DNA of 64,000 nt from Clostridium sp. CAG:678 (GCA_000431535.1 HF991825.1:169662-233661); one strand, 5' to 3'; shown: positions 37,401-45,409, numbered from the stretch's first letter. The notes: generated by a model not told the origin, from the letters alone. Numbers and translations are program-made.

Positions 37401-37675
37401 GCTGAACATCAAAGTCCTCTACCGGTGCCGGCGCTGCGCAAACCGTAAATATGCCGCTGGATGTGTTTTTGGAATTGTTTGCAATGATCAGAACATCATA
37501 TTCCCAAGACGGCGTAAGATCCGTAAATACAAACCGGGTATCTTTTGTTGTGCCTTTCAGCAGGCTCTGCCCGCCGGATACGATATACACGCTGTAACTG
37601 TTGGCGTCCGCAACGGGATCCCATTCCAGATAAAGATCCGTGCCGCCGTCTCCGCGCGCATAAACATGAAGCCCT
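34465..37675 (-). repeat. Six coding repeats of ~537 bp (FN3-pair units)
   Basis: Unit starts (codons for Gly-Phe-x-Val) fall near 37675, 37135, 36594, 36060, 35523 and 34988, spaced 534-541 bp. Units 4, 5 and 6 share long nearly identical stretches (for example around GCCGTTGATCCTGATACCA, seen at about 34507, 35041 and 35580), while units 1-3 are diverged. This points to recent unit duplication or gene conversion. Confidence 0.88.
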
Positions 37676-38958
37676 GTGATTCCGGGATCAACATTATCGT
37701 ATACAGGAATAATGAATGTTTTCGGCGTGGAAAGCAGATTCGCCTCGGCATATGCATTATAGGTATTGCGTGCTTCTGAGGACGGCGCCTGCACGTTTGC
37801 CATATATTCGTGCGCATACATATTGGAGGAGTTTGGGTTTACATTGAATTTCTGAAGATATCCCGTGTTCTGGTCTTCGGAAAAATTATTTGCAATGTAT
37901 TTTGCACCGTTTACAATGGATACGTATGGATTGGTCCATGGCCGGTTATATCTGTCCCCATGGTCTATCAGGTCGCTTCTTATGTATCCTGTATAGGGTT
38001 TGGAATTTACCGTAACGGAAACATTGTACCACTGGTATCCGTCAGGCTGCGTATTGGTCGTTCGGATGATGGTTACGCTTGTCCCTTCCGGCACGGTTAT
38101 GATATGTTTGGAATTTGTAGTCGGCTGTGATCTGAGCCTTGCGTTCGTGTTGGTTGTATAGCCGCCGGAACTGGAGGCGGCAGCCCATCTCAGCCCGTCA
38201 AGGTAGCCGCTGTTTGCGCCTATATTATAGTAGTTATAGATGCCGGGATATGTGGAGTTTGTGCCGCTGGCTCCGCCTGCGGAATTGGTTTTTCCGCCCA
38301 CTTCCTGCACAATGCGGGAGGCAAGGTAATATGCGCTTGTGCCGCTTTCTTTTGCCGCGTCCAGGATTGCCTGCGAGTATTTTACACCGTTCGGATAAGC
38401 GGAACTGGTGTAAGTGCGGGTGGTTCCGCTGCTGTCTTTATAGGTGATCAGCGAATTATACATCCATGTGTTTTTAATGATCGTTTCAATTCCCGCAGTG
38501 GTCTGCGCGGAACTGTAAGCGGTTGTTTCAAACTGAAAGATATATCTTTCGTCCAGAAAGTTCAGCGGATCCATATAATATTCCACTGCGCTTTCAGAGG
38601 CAGAAACCCATGACCTGCCTTCCTGAATCACATAATTTCCGTTTCTGTAACAGGAAGAGCAGGTGCAGTAAAAGTTTCTTGTATTGTTGGAACTGGTTTT
38701 CTGGATCAGCTGCTGTGAATGGGGGGTCCTTTCATTTGCAACTGCTTCCTCCAGCTCAACGCCAACCTCCATAGGCTGAAACTCCCAGTTGGGGTATTTT
38801 TCTTTAAGCAGTGCAAGTTTTGCCGCGTATGCGGACGGAAAACCGGCAGCAATCAGTTGCTGCTGATAAGAACTAACGGCGCCGCTTGCCGCAGCGCAAA
38901 CAGATATTGCTCCTGCGGCACAGAGCGCCGCAAGCAATATACTCAATACCTTTTTCAT
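34465..38958 (-). CDS. Secreted GH73 glucosaminidase with SH3 insert and FN3 array
   Basis: A 1497-residue secreted protein likely to cut peptidoglycan glycan chains. Signal peptide 1-24. GH73-type domain: start about 140 (RYIFQFET), catalytic candidate E219 in SRIVQEVGG, PGIYNYYNIGANSG (238-251), then an SH3-like domain at 265-334 (ARLRSQPT, GTSVTI, YQWYNVSV), after which the GH73 fold resumes (RPWTNPYVSIVNGAKYIANNF, GYLQKFNV, to about 405). From 427 to the end come six units of about 179 residues, each a pair of fibronectin III domains; every unit holds YARGDGGTDL-like and CHGYYIQWA-like signatures. No LPxTG or membrane anchor. Units 4-6 are very alike. Confidence 0.9.
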   Translation of the reverse strand: MKKVLSILLAALCAAGAISVCAAASGAVSSYQQQLIAAGFPSAYAAKLALLKEKYPNWEFQPMEVGVELEEAVANERTPHSQQLIQKTSSNNTRNFYCTCSSCYRNGNYVIQEGRSWVSASESAVEYYMDPLNFLDERYIFQFETTAYSSAQTTAGIETIIKNTWMYNSLITYKDSSGTTRTYTSSAYPNGVKYSQAILDAAKESGTSAYYLASRIVQEVGGKTNSAGGASGTNSTYPGIYNYYNIGANSGYLDGLRWAAASSSGGYTTNTNARLRSQPTTNSKHIITVPEGTSVTIIRTTNTQPDGYQWYNVSVTVNSKPYTGYIRSDLIDHGDRYNRPWTNPYVSIVNGAKYIANNFSEDQNTGYLQKFNVNPNSSNMYAHEYMANVQAPSSEARNTYNAYAEANLLSTPKTFIIPVYDNVDPGITGLHVYARGDGGTDLYLEWDPVADANSYSVYIVSGGQSLLKGTTKDTRFVFTDLTPSWEYDVLIIANNSKNTSSGIFTVCAAPAPVEDFDVQLRDLNTFAATWDAQSCHGYYLEWATDKNFSQNKGSVFITGSATDAYTANLPNAGNYYFRIRAWKTFNGSSIYGDFSPISDLSDNLIQPQGFQITQRGNGGASLTLDWTDVADANGYRIYIVSGDTETLKGTVTGSRFTFTDLTPSWEYDIKVEAFNTGKSSQAIYRICAAPAPVPGFSAEILDENTVELSWDPVTCHGYYIQWATDEDFTQNTGGVSLASSATDHYTMNFENAHDYYVRILAWKNFESETIRGEYGEAINLTVLLPSPSGFQVTAYGDNGTDLTLEWDDVAGADGYRIYIVSGDAKTLKGESTKSVFTFTDLTPGWEYEILVEAYSHSGRSSDSTYTVHAGTATVTDVQLTAQSAGKVTVTWSSVNCHGYRIEWASNSSFTQNTGSADSTTASYTFGAEYIRDYYIRIRAWKNYNGNIVYGDYSDTVKLSDVLYAADGFNVYARGDGGTDLYLEWNDVAGADGYRVYIVSGGKDTLKGTVSENRYTFTDLVAAWEYDVKVVAFNEVSAASATYKVCAAPAPVDHVSAEADGTSITAAWDVQACHGYYIQWASDAAFTQNVGGAFITGSGATSYTLNWNENESCYIRVRAWKWYQDQRLYGDFSQAVKAGDYLAKPDGFNVYARGDGGTDLYLDWNDVSGAEGYRVYIVSGGTDQFKGTVTESRYTFTDLTAAWEYDVKVVAYGAGKTSESTYRVCAAPAPVNHVSAKSDGKTITATWDVQACHGYYIQWASDADFTQNVNGAFITGSGATSYTIDSNGTETYYIRVRAWKWYQDQRLYGDFSQGVKPAETLSVPDGFHVYARGDNGTDLYLDWNDVPGADGYSVYIVSGETDQLKGIVTESQYTFTDLTAAWEYDVKVVAYGKGKTSEAVYRICAAPSVVQNFSVQSGGNTATATWDVQACHGYYIQWATDENFTQNVNGAFLTGSGATNYTIDLDDHDTYYIRVRAWKWYQDQRLFSDFSAPVQITK

Positions 38959-39114
38959 ATATTCTCCCCTCCGTGATCTTTTGCTCAGAGATATAAATAA
39001 ATATAAATTAGTATTTTATATAATAACATTTTTGTAACATTTCTGTCAACTTTTGAAATAGATTTGTTAAAGATAAGACACAGTTTTTTAACAAAAAAAC
39101 AGATGTGAATTTTG

Positions 39115-39143
39115 TTGACATTATGTCGAATTATGTGTATAAT
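39115..39143 (+). promoter_or_regulatory. Promoter of the XRE regulator gene
   Basis: TTGACA (39115-39120), a 17-bp spacer and TATAAT (39138-39143), fully matching the sigma-A consensus. Confidence 0.9.
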
Positions 39144-39154
39144 TATCACATAAT
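39130..39154 (+). promoter_or_regulatory. Inverted repeat over the -10 box, likely autoregulatory operator
   Basis: ATTATGTG (39130-39137) and CACATAAT (39147-39154) form an 8-bp inverted repeat with a 9-bp centre that contains the -10 box. A bound HTH dimer would block RNA polymerase; the XRE protein made from this promoter is the natural candidate. Confidence 0.65.
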
Positions 39155-39173
39155 CAAAAAAGGAGAGATGGAT

Positions 39174-39554
39174 ATGCAGAAAAAGTCGGGCCTTGCCGTA
39201 AGGCTTAAAGCACTTCGCCGCGAAAAAGGTGTCACATCCCAGGTTGTAGCGGATGCGATCGGTATAAAAAGCGCCACATACCGCAGGTATGAGATCGATA
39301 CGAAACCCAGAGATGAAGTGTATGTTGCACTTGCGGATTATTTCGGTGTATCCGTTGATTATCTTATGAGCGGAAAGGATCATACCGGAGTGCTTACTGC
39401 GGCTGATTCCGAAGAGTATAAAACTGTTTCAGCGGCCGGGTTGACAACAGATGAGGCGCTGTTGCTAAGAAAACTGCGCACATTGAGCAGTTCTGATTTT
39501 GAAGAGGTCATGAAATTTATTGACTGGAAGTGTATAAACGGGCAGCAAAATTGA
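39174..39554 (+). CDS. XRE-family transcriptional regulator
   Basis: A 126-residue protein with an N-terminal HTH_3 domain: LAVRLKALRREKGVTSQVVADAIGIKSATYRRYE (about 6-39), then YVALADYFGVSVDYLMSG, and a C-terminal half with a helical LLLRKLRTLSSSDFEEVMKFI. GGAGAG lies seven bases before ATG 39174; the ATG at 39168 is too near the site. The -10 box is covered by an inverted repeat, suggesting self-control. It lies 73 bases before an ABC binding-protein gene with its own promoter. Confidence 0.9.
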   Translation: MQKKSGLAVRLKALRREKGVTSQVVADAIGIKSATYRRYEIDTKPRDEVYVALADYFGVSVDYLMSGKDHTGVLTAADSEEYKTVSAAGLTTDEALLLRKLRTLSSSDFEEVMKFIDWKCINGQQN

Positions 39555-39567
39555 TTTTTTGTTTTTC

Positions 39568-39597
39568 TTGAATTTACCTTTTATTTCGTGATATAAT
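39568..39597 (+). promoter_or_regulatory. Promoter of the ABC binding-protein gene
   Basis: TTGAAT (39568-39573), an 18-bp spacer and TATAAT (39592-39597). I see no T-box or other riboswitch in the short leader. Confidence 0.7.
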
Positions 39598-39627
39598 GTG
39601 TTTATCAATATTTAGGAGGAATAGATC

Positions 39628-40626
39628 TTGAAAAAACTTTTGTCTGTTTTGCTGAGCGCTTTATTGCTTGTGTCGCTCTTTGCAGGCTGTTCGTCCGGCG
39701 GCGCGGAAGGCTCGGGTTCCGGGAGTTCCGCTCACAAAGTTGCAATCTTGCAATACATGACGCATTCCAGCTTGGATAACTGTACCCAAGGTGTAAAAAA
39801 TGCGTTGGATGCGGCAGGGATTGCATATGATGTGCAGATCGGTTCAAGCGGCAGCGCAGATGCGGATTGCCAGAGTTATGCCGCGCAGATGGTTGCCGGC
39901 GATTACGATATGATCATCGCTGTTGCTACTCCCGCAGCGCTTGCAGCGTATTCCGCGGTGCAGAGCGCGTCCTCAACGATTCCGGTTATTTTCTGCGCAG
40001 TGTCAGACCCGGTTTCCGCAGGTCTGGTTCAGTCTATGGATGCGCCCGGAAATAACTGCACGGGTACGGCGGATTCGTTTGATGTTGCCGGTCAGGTGGA
40101 TATCATCAAACAGCTTCAGCCGGATCTCACAAAACTCGGCGTCATCTATACCACAAGTGAATCCAATTCACTCAGCCAGCTGGAAAGGCTTAAGGCGCAG
40201 TGCGCAACCCTTGGCATTACCGTTGTGGAAAGGGGAATTACGGAGGCTTCCGAACTTGCGTCCGTTTCCGCGTCCTTGGTTTCAGAGGTGGATGCCATCA
40301 CCAATTTAACGGATAATAATGTTGTTGAAAATATGAGCGTGGTTCTGGAGCAGGCAAACGCTGCCGGCATACCGGTTTACGGCTCGGAGATTGAGCAGGT
40401 AAAGAAAGGCTGCCTTGCTTCCGCTTCAATCGACTATGTTGCGCTCGGCGAAAGAACCGGGCAGATCGCGGTTGACGTTCTCGGCGGTCAGTCCGCGGCA
40501 ACCTATCCTGTTGTTACGGTAGAGGATAGCTTTAAAGTGGTCAATACGGATGTTGCCTCACAGCTCGGCATAACAATACCGGATTCCATGAGTGATGTTC
40601 AGAAAGTTACCACTTCAGTCGAATAA
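39628..40626 (+). CDS. ABC transporter substrate-binding lipoprotein (COG2984/TrpX type)
   Basis: A 332-residue lipoprotein with signal peptide and lipobox (LVSLFAGCSSGG, Cys20). The rest is a type I periplasmic-binding fold (PF04392-like): VAILQYMTHSSLDNCTQGV, VATPAALAAYSA, VIFCAVSDPV, GVIYTTSESNS and VPVYGSE-like IPVYGSEIEQV. Members import aromatic amino acids or unknown ligands; the substrate is unproven. The start is TTG at 39628 with AGGAGG eight bases before it. The permease and ATPase of this importer family are 2.4 kb downstream, beyond a glycosyltransferase on the opposite strand. Confidence 0.88.
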   Translation: MKKLLSVLLSALLLVSLFAGCSSGGAEGSGSGSSAHKVAILQYMTHSSLDNCTQGVKNALDAAGIAYDVQIGSSGSADADCQSYAAQMVAGDYDMIIAVATPAALAAYSAVQSASSTIPVIFCAVSDPVSAGLVQSMDAPGNNCTGTADSFDVAGQVDIIKQLQPDLTKLGVIYTTSESNSLSQLERLKAQCATLGITVVERGITEASELASVSASLVSEVDAITNLTDNNVVENMSVVLEQANAAGIPVYGSEIEQVKKGCLASASIDYVALGERTGQIAVDVLGGQSAATYPVVTVEDSFKVVNTDVASQLGITIPDSMSDVQKVTTSVE

Positions 40627-40641
40627 GATTATACATGAAAC

Positions 40642-40674
40642 AAACCGCCTGCGTCTTAAACGCAGGCGGTTTTT
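40642..40674 (+). terminator. Bidirectional terminator
   Basis: AAACCGCCTGCG (40642-40653) pairs with CGCAGGCGGTTT (40661-40672), then TT. It ends the binding-protein transcript before the convergent glycosyltransferase gene. Confidence 0.88.
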
Positions 40675-40696
40675 GTTGTGCAAAATCTATGCGCCA

Positions 40697-42727
40697 TTAT
40701 TTCTTTTTAAATAACCGTTTCACTTTTTTTAAAAGCGGGTAAACAGACCATTTTTCAAGCCTTTTAATCTGCTTTGTTTTTTCTGATTTTTCTTTATATG
40801 TCTTTTGCAGTTTGGCGTTCAGCTCTGATTTTTCTTTGTAGGTCTGCTGCAGTTTAGCGTTGATTTCGGATTTGTCCCTGTATGCCTTGTTCAGTTTAAA
40901 ATTGATGTTGCGGTATTCCGCAGTGGTGTATTTGCACATGGCAGAGCGTTCTCCGGCAGCGGCAATAAAACAGCAGAGGGATATAGTGTCGCGAATGCCG
41001 CTCTGTTCTTCCGGGCTGCATCCGCCGCTTTCTTTCGTCTCATATTCCCGCAGAGTCTTGCACAGTGCAACAATGTGCTTAAAGATCGCGGTGGCAAAAT
41101 CATACCGGTCTTTGTTTGCTTCGTATTCTTTGATCACTTCAAGAACGGTGTATGCAAGCGCCTGAACTGTTTTCATATTCTTTTCTGCGGTCATTTCTGC
41201 ATGTTCACGCACACGCTTTTGGTAGAAAGCGTCCGGCAAAACGGTGATTCTGCCCGCTCTTGTAATCAACTTATATGTGTACAGATTCTCTTCCATGATT
41301 TTCAACTGCGGAAAAGCAACATCGTTTTCAATCAGGTAATCCCGCCTTGCAAACTGCATGCCGGGGTGCGTAATCATCCCAACGGAGCTTTGCAGCAGAA
41401 TAAACAGTTGTTCGCCGGTGTAGATGTTTGGAAATACTTCCCGTCTTGCATAGCCTGTTTTGTATTGCGGCGCCCTTTCCTCAAGTTCTTTTGATTCGTA
41501 AAATGCCTTTCCTTCAAAAAGTATGCAGTCCAAGTCTCCGTCTTCCGCACAGGTGTATAATTTTTTATAGCAGCCGGGATCCAGCAGGTCACCGCTGTTC
41601 AGAAAATGAATGTATTTGCCCTGCGCTTTGGTCACACCGTAATTTTTCTCGTATGCCGTGCCGCGGTTCTCTCCGAAATATGCTGAAATGTTTTCATATT
41701 TGTCAGCATATTCGCGAATCCTATCCGCTGTGGAATCCGTGGAGCCGTCATCAATCAAAATGATTTCAAAATCTTTAAAGGTCTGGCGTAAAACGGAGTC
41801 GATCGTTTCTTTCAAATACTGCTCGGCATTATAGCACGGCATGATTACGGATATGCCGTATTTTTCTTTTCTTGGCGGTTGGCCGCTGCCGTAAAGGGAA
41901 CGGTAATAATGGGTCCATTCATACGCAAGGGCAGCGTCCGGCTCTTTCCACGGCTTGTTTTTGGAAGCGTAATGCAGAATCGCCGTGTCCTGAAATACTT
42001 CCGTCTTGGTATTGAAATCGGTGCCGTAAAATTTATTTATATCCTCGGCATCCCATTTGTTTCCGGCCCGTTCAAGCCCCAGAGACTGAAAGTTGTATTT
42101 GATTGGCAGCAGTTTTGTTTTGCCGTCAAAAACAAGGTTGAAAACATTTTGATCCATAAGCGAGGAATCCGCAAGATTTCTTTTTGTTTCAATCAGGACT
42201 TCGCTTATGTGATCCTCACGCATCTTTTTCAGGTTAAGCAGCATAACGCCGCTGTTAAAATAGTTTTCAACGCAGGAATTAAAACTGCTTTTCCAGTACA
42301 TCTTGCTGGTGTCCACTACCGCGGCTGCATAATTTTCCTCAAGTTCGGTAAAGTAAAGTTCCCGAAGATCGGTTTTTACAACCAGATCACCGTCCAGATA
42401 CAGGATTCTGTCTAACTGGGGGAAAAGTTCCGGTATGATAAATTTCAGAAGGGCGGAAAGCGACGCCACGCAGATGGAATCCGCACGGAAATTGTGCAAA
42501 CCGTTAAATCTTTTCTCCGCATCCTCTCTGATTATATTTATGCAAACGCCGTTTTGTTCAAAATCCTTGAATTTCTTCTCAGATTCTTCCGAAAGGTTTG
42601 AGGTGATGATATAAAAATTATATTGTTCCTCACCCTTATTCGTGATCATAGAATGGATCGCTACGGAAGTCGGCATTATATAATTGTCGTCCGTTATCAT
42701 ACAGATGTTTACCGCTGAATTTTCCAT
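40697..42727 (-). CDS. Fused GT8-GT2 glycosyltransferase
   Basis: A 676-residue cytoplasmic protein with two transferase domains. GT8 (1-280): NICMITDDNYIMPTSVAIHSM and the metal motif LYLDGDLV (D112, D114), FNSGVMLLN, DQNVFN and ILHYASKNKPW. GT2 (290-520): ISVIMPCYNAEQYLKETIDSVLRQTF, IDDGSTDST and GKYIHFLNSGDLLDPG, where NSGD replaces the usual DxDD-type motif. The tail (about 625-660) repeats (N/S)AKLQ(Q/K)TYKEKSE three to four times and predicts a coiled coil, then a basic end. GGAGGAATT before ATG 42727 sets the start. It is probably for a wall or capsule glycan. Confidence 0.88.
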   Translation of the reverse strand: MENSAVNICMITDDNYIMPTSVAIHSMITNKGEEQYNFYIITSNLSEESEKKFKDFEQNGVCINIIREDAEKRFNGLHNFRADSICVASLSALLKFIIPELFPQLDRILYLDGDLVVKTDLRELYFTELEENYAAAVVDTSKMYWKSSFNSCVENYFNSGVMLLNLKKMREDHISEVLIETKRNLADSSLMDQNVFNLVFDGKTKLLPIKYNFQSLGLERAGNKWDAEDINKFYGTDFNTKTEVFQDTAILHYASKNKPWKEPDAALAYEWTHYYRSLYGSGQPPRKEKYGISVIMPCYNAEQYLKETIDSVLRQTFKDFEIILIDDGSTDSTADRIREYADKYENISAYFGENRGTAYEKNYGVTKAQGKYIHFLNSGDLLDPGCYKKLYTCAEDGDLDCILFEGKAFYESKELEERAPQYKTGYARREVFPNIYTGEQLFILLQSSVGMITHPGMQFARRDYLIENDVAFPQLKIMEENLYTYKLITRAGRITVLPDAFYQKRVREHAEMTAEKNMKTVQALAYTVLEVIKEYEANKDRYDFATAIFKHIVALCKTLREYETKESGGCSPEEQSGIRDTISLCCFIAAAGERSAMCKYTTAEYRNINFKLNKAYRDKSEINAKLQQTYKEKSELNAKLQKTYKEKSEKTKQIKRLEKWSVYPLLKKVKRLFKKK

Positions 42728-42988
42728 AATTCCTCCGTTTTTATCTATGTTGGTCAAAGCGCCGCTTATCCATGATGCGGCAAATTCTGTTACTCTTTAT
42801 ACTACCATATGCCGGTTGGAATTTCAACTTTTACTGCGCGTATAGCGGTTTTTCGTATCGGTTTTTCACGGCGTATTTCCGTGAAGACTCGGATATCCGT
42901 CTGCCCAAGGCGGTTTGCCTGTGCCTTGCTTTATTAGGTTTTGCAGTTTTTCATCCACGGAAAACAGGCAAATGCTTTTTATTTTCTA
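42728..42988. other. Intergenic region between glycosyltransferase and permease
   Basis: An 83-codon frame (42772-43023) has no ribosome site and runs over the permease promoter, so I do not count it. No RNA structure stands out. Confidence 0.4.
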
Positions 42989-43017
42989 TTGAATATTGTT
43001 TCGCTTTTTGTTATAAT
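42989..43017 (+). promoter_or_regulatory. Promoter of the ABC permease/ATPase genes
   Basis: TTGAAT (42989-42994), a 17-bp spacer and TATAAT (43012-43017), about 60 bases before the permease start. Confidence 0.78.
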
Positions 43018-43078
43018 TTTTAAGTTAAAACCTATGCATACCCCTAATTAAAAATTTTTATTTTTCGGATGTGATGAA

Positions 43079-43996
43079 ATGGAAGCTGTCAATATCATAA
43101 AAGTTGTGCTGGAGGAGGGGTTTAAATACGCCATTTTAGCGCTTGGCGTATATCTGTCCTACAGCATATTGGATTTTCCCGATCTTTCTGTGGATGGCAC
43201 AATGCCCCTTGGCGGTATTGTGTCCTCTATTCTGATCTTTCACGGCATAGATCCGTGGATCAGCCTGCTTGCCGCTTTTGCCTGCGGCCTTGCGGCAGGG
43301 TGTTTAACCGGAGTGCTGCACGTTAAGCTGAAACTTCAGCCGTTGCTGTCCGGTATACTGGTATATACCGTTTTGCTGTCCGTCAATTTGGTGCTGATCA
43401 AACTGGGCACGGGCGGTCAGTCCATCGTTTCCGTGTTCGGGAAAAAGACCGTGTTCAATACCGGCGCGGCAGATCTTCTTCCGCAAACGATCGGCGGCGT
43501 AACGGTTAGAAAACTGATCGTGCTGTTCCTGTTTGTGGTTGTTCTTAAAATCCTGATTGATCTTTATCTGAAAACAAAATCCGGTATGCTGCTGCGCGCC
43601 ACCGGCTCCAACCAGCAGTATGTTGTGATGCTTGCAAAGAATCCGGGGCTCTCCAAGATCCTTGGTCTGGCGCTTGCAAACGGCCTAACCGCCGTGAGCG
43701 GCGCGATCATTGCCCAGAGTAATGAAACGGCAAACACGCAAATGGGTGTCGGCATGGTTGTATGCGGCCTTTCCAGCGTGATTATCGGCCTTTCCCTGTT
43801 TAAGAAAGTGGGCTTTATGAAAGCCACAACCATGGTGATCCTCGGCACCATCTGTTACAGAGCCTGCCTCCAGATTGCGGTGGAGATCGGTCTGCCGAGC
43901 GATTACAACAGACTTCTGATGGCAGTGTTGTTCGTTTTGGCGATCCTGTTCAGCCGAATGGGCAAAAAAGCGAAAAGGAGGGAAAAGCATGCTTGA
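43079..43996 (+). CDS. ABC transporter permease (COG4120 type)
   Basis: A 305-residue membrane protein of the BPD_transp_2 fold, with eight or more helices. The start FPDLSVDGTMPLGG and the later RATGSNQQYVVMLAKNPGLSKILGLALANGLTAVSGAI are typical of the permease that works with the COG2984 binding protein and COG1101 ATPase. Its end overlaps the ATPase gene by eight bases. It has its own promoter because the binding-protein gene is cut off by the glycosyltransferase. Confidence 0.9.
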   Translation: MEAVNIIKVVLEEGFKYAILALGVYLSYSILDFPDLSVDGTMPLGGIVSSILIFHGIDPWISLLAAFACGLAAGCLTGVLHVKLKLQPLLSGILVYTVLLSVNLVLIKLGTGGQSIVSVFGKKTVFNTGAADLLPQTIGGVTVRKLIVLFLFVVVLKILIDLYLKTKSGMLLRATGSNQQYVVMLAKNPGLSKILGLALANGLTAVSGAIIAQSNETANTQMGVGMVVCGLSSVIIGLSLFKKVGFMKATTMVILGTICYRACLQIAVEIGLPSDYNRLLMAVLFVLAILFSRMGKKAKRREKHA

Positions 43997-44762
43997 ACTC
44001 CGTAATATAACGAAGCGTTTTAATGCCGGCACGGTGGATGAAACCACTGTTTTTGACGGCTTTGATTTTAAAGTGGAAGACGGCGATTTCGTTTCCGTTA
44101 TCGGTTCTAACGGCAGCGGCAAAACCACGCTGCTCAACCTGATCTGCGGATCCCTGCACCCGGACGAAGGTAAGATTATCTTTAATGACCGGGATATCAC
44201 AAATGTTTCCGAATATAAACGCGCCAAGATCATAGGCCGTGTTTTTCAGGATCCTAAAATGGGCACCTGCCCGGATCTGACTATACTGGAGAATATGGCG
44301 CTTGCAGACAACAAAAACAAGCCTTTCGGGCTTGGCAGGTGTGTGAATAAAAAGCGCATCGAGTATTACCGCTCGCTGCTGGAGCAGTGCGACATGGGGC
44401 TGGAAAACCGGCTTGGCGTGCAGGTTGGCACACTGTCCGGCGGTCAGCGCCAGGCGCTGGCGCTTGTTATTGCCAATATGACAGATCTGGATATGCTGAT
44501 TCTGGATGAGCACATTGCTGCGCTGGATCCCAAATCCTCGGAAAGAGTTATGGAACTGACAGACCGCTTGGTGAAAAAGCATAAAATTACCACGCTGATG
44601 GTTACGCACAACCTTAGATTTGCCGTTGCGTACGGAAACCGCCTGGTCATGATGCATGAGGGCAATACGGTTGTGGATATCCGCGGCGCAGAAAAAGAAA
44701 AAGCCCAAGTGGAAGACCTGCTTGCCGTGTTTGACAGGATCAGTATAGAAAAAGGCAATTAA
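43989..44762 (+). CDS. ABC transporter ATP-binding protein (COG1101 type)
   Basis: The 257-residue ATPase has Walker A GSNGSGKTTL (about 38-47), Q-loop GRVFQDPKMGT, signature LSGGQRQALAL and Walker B DMLILDEHIAALDP, with LDEH in place of LDEP, which is common in this subfamily, then TTLMVTHNLRFAV. It should power the importer formed with the preceding permease. Confidence 0.94.
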   Translation: MLELRNITKRFNAGTVDETTVFDGFDFKVEDGDFVSVIGSNGSGKTTLLNLICGSLHPDEGKIIFNDRDITNVSEYKRAKIIGRVFQDPKMGTCPDLTILENMALADNKNKPFGLGRCVNKKRIEYYRSLLEQCDMGLENRLGVQVGTLSGGQRQALALVIANMTDLDMLILDEHIAALDPKSSERVMELTDRLVKKHKITTLMVTHNLRFAVAYGNRLVMMHEGNTVVDIRGAEKEKAQVEDLLAVFDRISIEKGN

Positions 44763-44782
44763 ACGGCAGAGGAACTGAAACG

Positions 44783-45409
44783 ATGGATGTGAATGAAAAA
44801 CTGCATTCCGGTGCGCTCTATCTGCCGGATGATGGGGAAATCATGCAGCTGCAGGAGCAGTGCCTGGAAAAACTTTACGATTTTAATCAGACCCGCCCGT
44901 CAGAGGGCGAAAAACGGCAAAAGATGCTGAAAGATATGTTTGCCGAGATCGGTGAGGAGTGTTATATTGAGCCGCCGTTTCACGCAAACTGGGGCGGGCA
45001 TCACGTGCATTTCGGCAACCGGGTATACGCGAATTTTAACCTGACCCTTGTGGACGATACGCATATCTATGTGGGCGACTGCACAATGATCGGCCCGAAT
45101 GTTACGGTTGCCACGGCAGGCCATCCGATTGCGCCATGCCTGCGTAAATACGGCGTTCAGTTCAATGCGCCGGTTCATATCGGCAAAAACTGCTGGATCG
45201 GTGCAGGTGCGCTGATTATGCCCGGTATCACAATCGGCGACAATTCTGTGATCGGCGCGGGCAGCGTGGTTACAAAGGATGTTCCGGCAAATGTGGTTGC
45301 CGTCGGCAACCCGTGCCGTATTCTGCGTGCGATCAATGACGAAGATATGCAGACGTATTTTAGAGGCAGAAAGATAGATTGGAGCGCCTTTGAAGGCCTT
45401 GATCTCTGA
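44783..45409 (+). CDS. Maltose/galactoside O-acetyltransferase family protein
   Basis: A 208-residue hexapeptide-repeat acetyltransferase. The N-terminal Maa helix region is followed by the left-handed helix coils: PPFHANWGGHHVHFGNRVYANFN, then DCTMIGPNVTVATAGHP (catalytic His in AGHP), NCWIGAGALIMPGITIG and GAGSVVTKDVPANVVAVGNP. It transfers acetyl from acetyl-CoA to a sugar hydroxyl. It lies 20 bases after the ATPase and is probably in its transcript. Confidence 0.93.
   Translation: MDVNEKLHSGALYLPDDGEIMQLQEQCLEKLYDFNQTRPSEGEKRQKMLKDMFAEIGEECYIEPPFHANWGGHHVHFGNRVYANFNLTLVDDTHIYVGDCTMIGPNVTVATAGHPIAPCLRKYGVQFNAPVHIGKNCWIGAGALIMPGITIGDNSVIGAGSVVTKDVPANVVAVGNPCRILRAINDEDMQTYFRGRKIDWSAFEGLDL

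Noticed and set aside
34510..38976. Several plus-strand frames opposite the FN3-repeat gene
   Set aside because: They are antisense shadows of the repeat array; no ribosome sites, repeated composition.
39568..39627. Possible T-box or other riboswitch before the amino-acid-type ABC binding protein
   Set aside because: The leader is only about 25 bases after the -10 box; no room or motif for a T-box.
42772..43023. 83-codon frame with hydrophobic residues
   Set aside because: No ribosome site and it covers the permease promoter.
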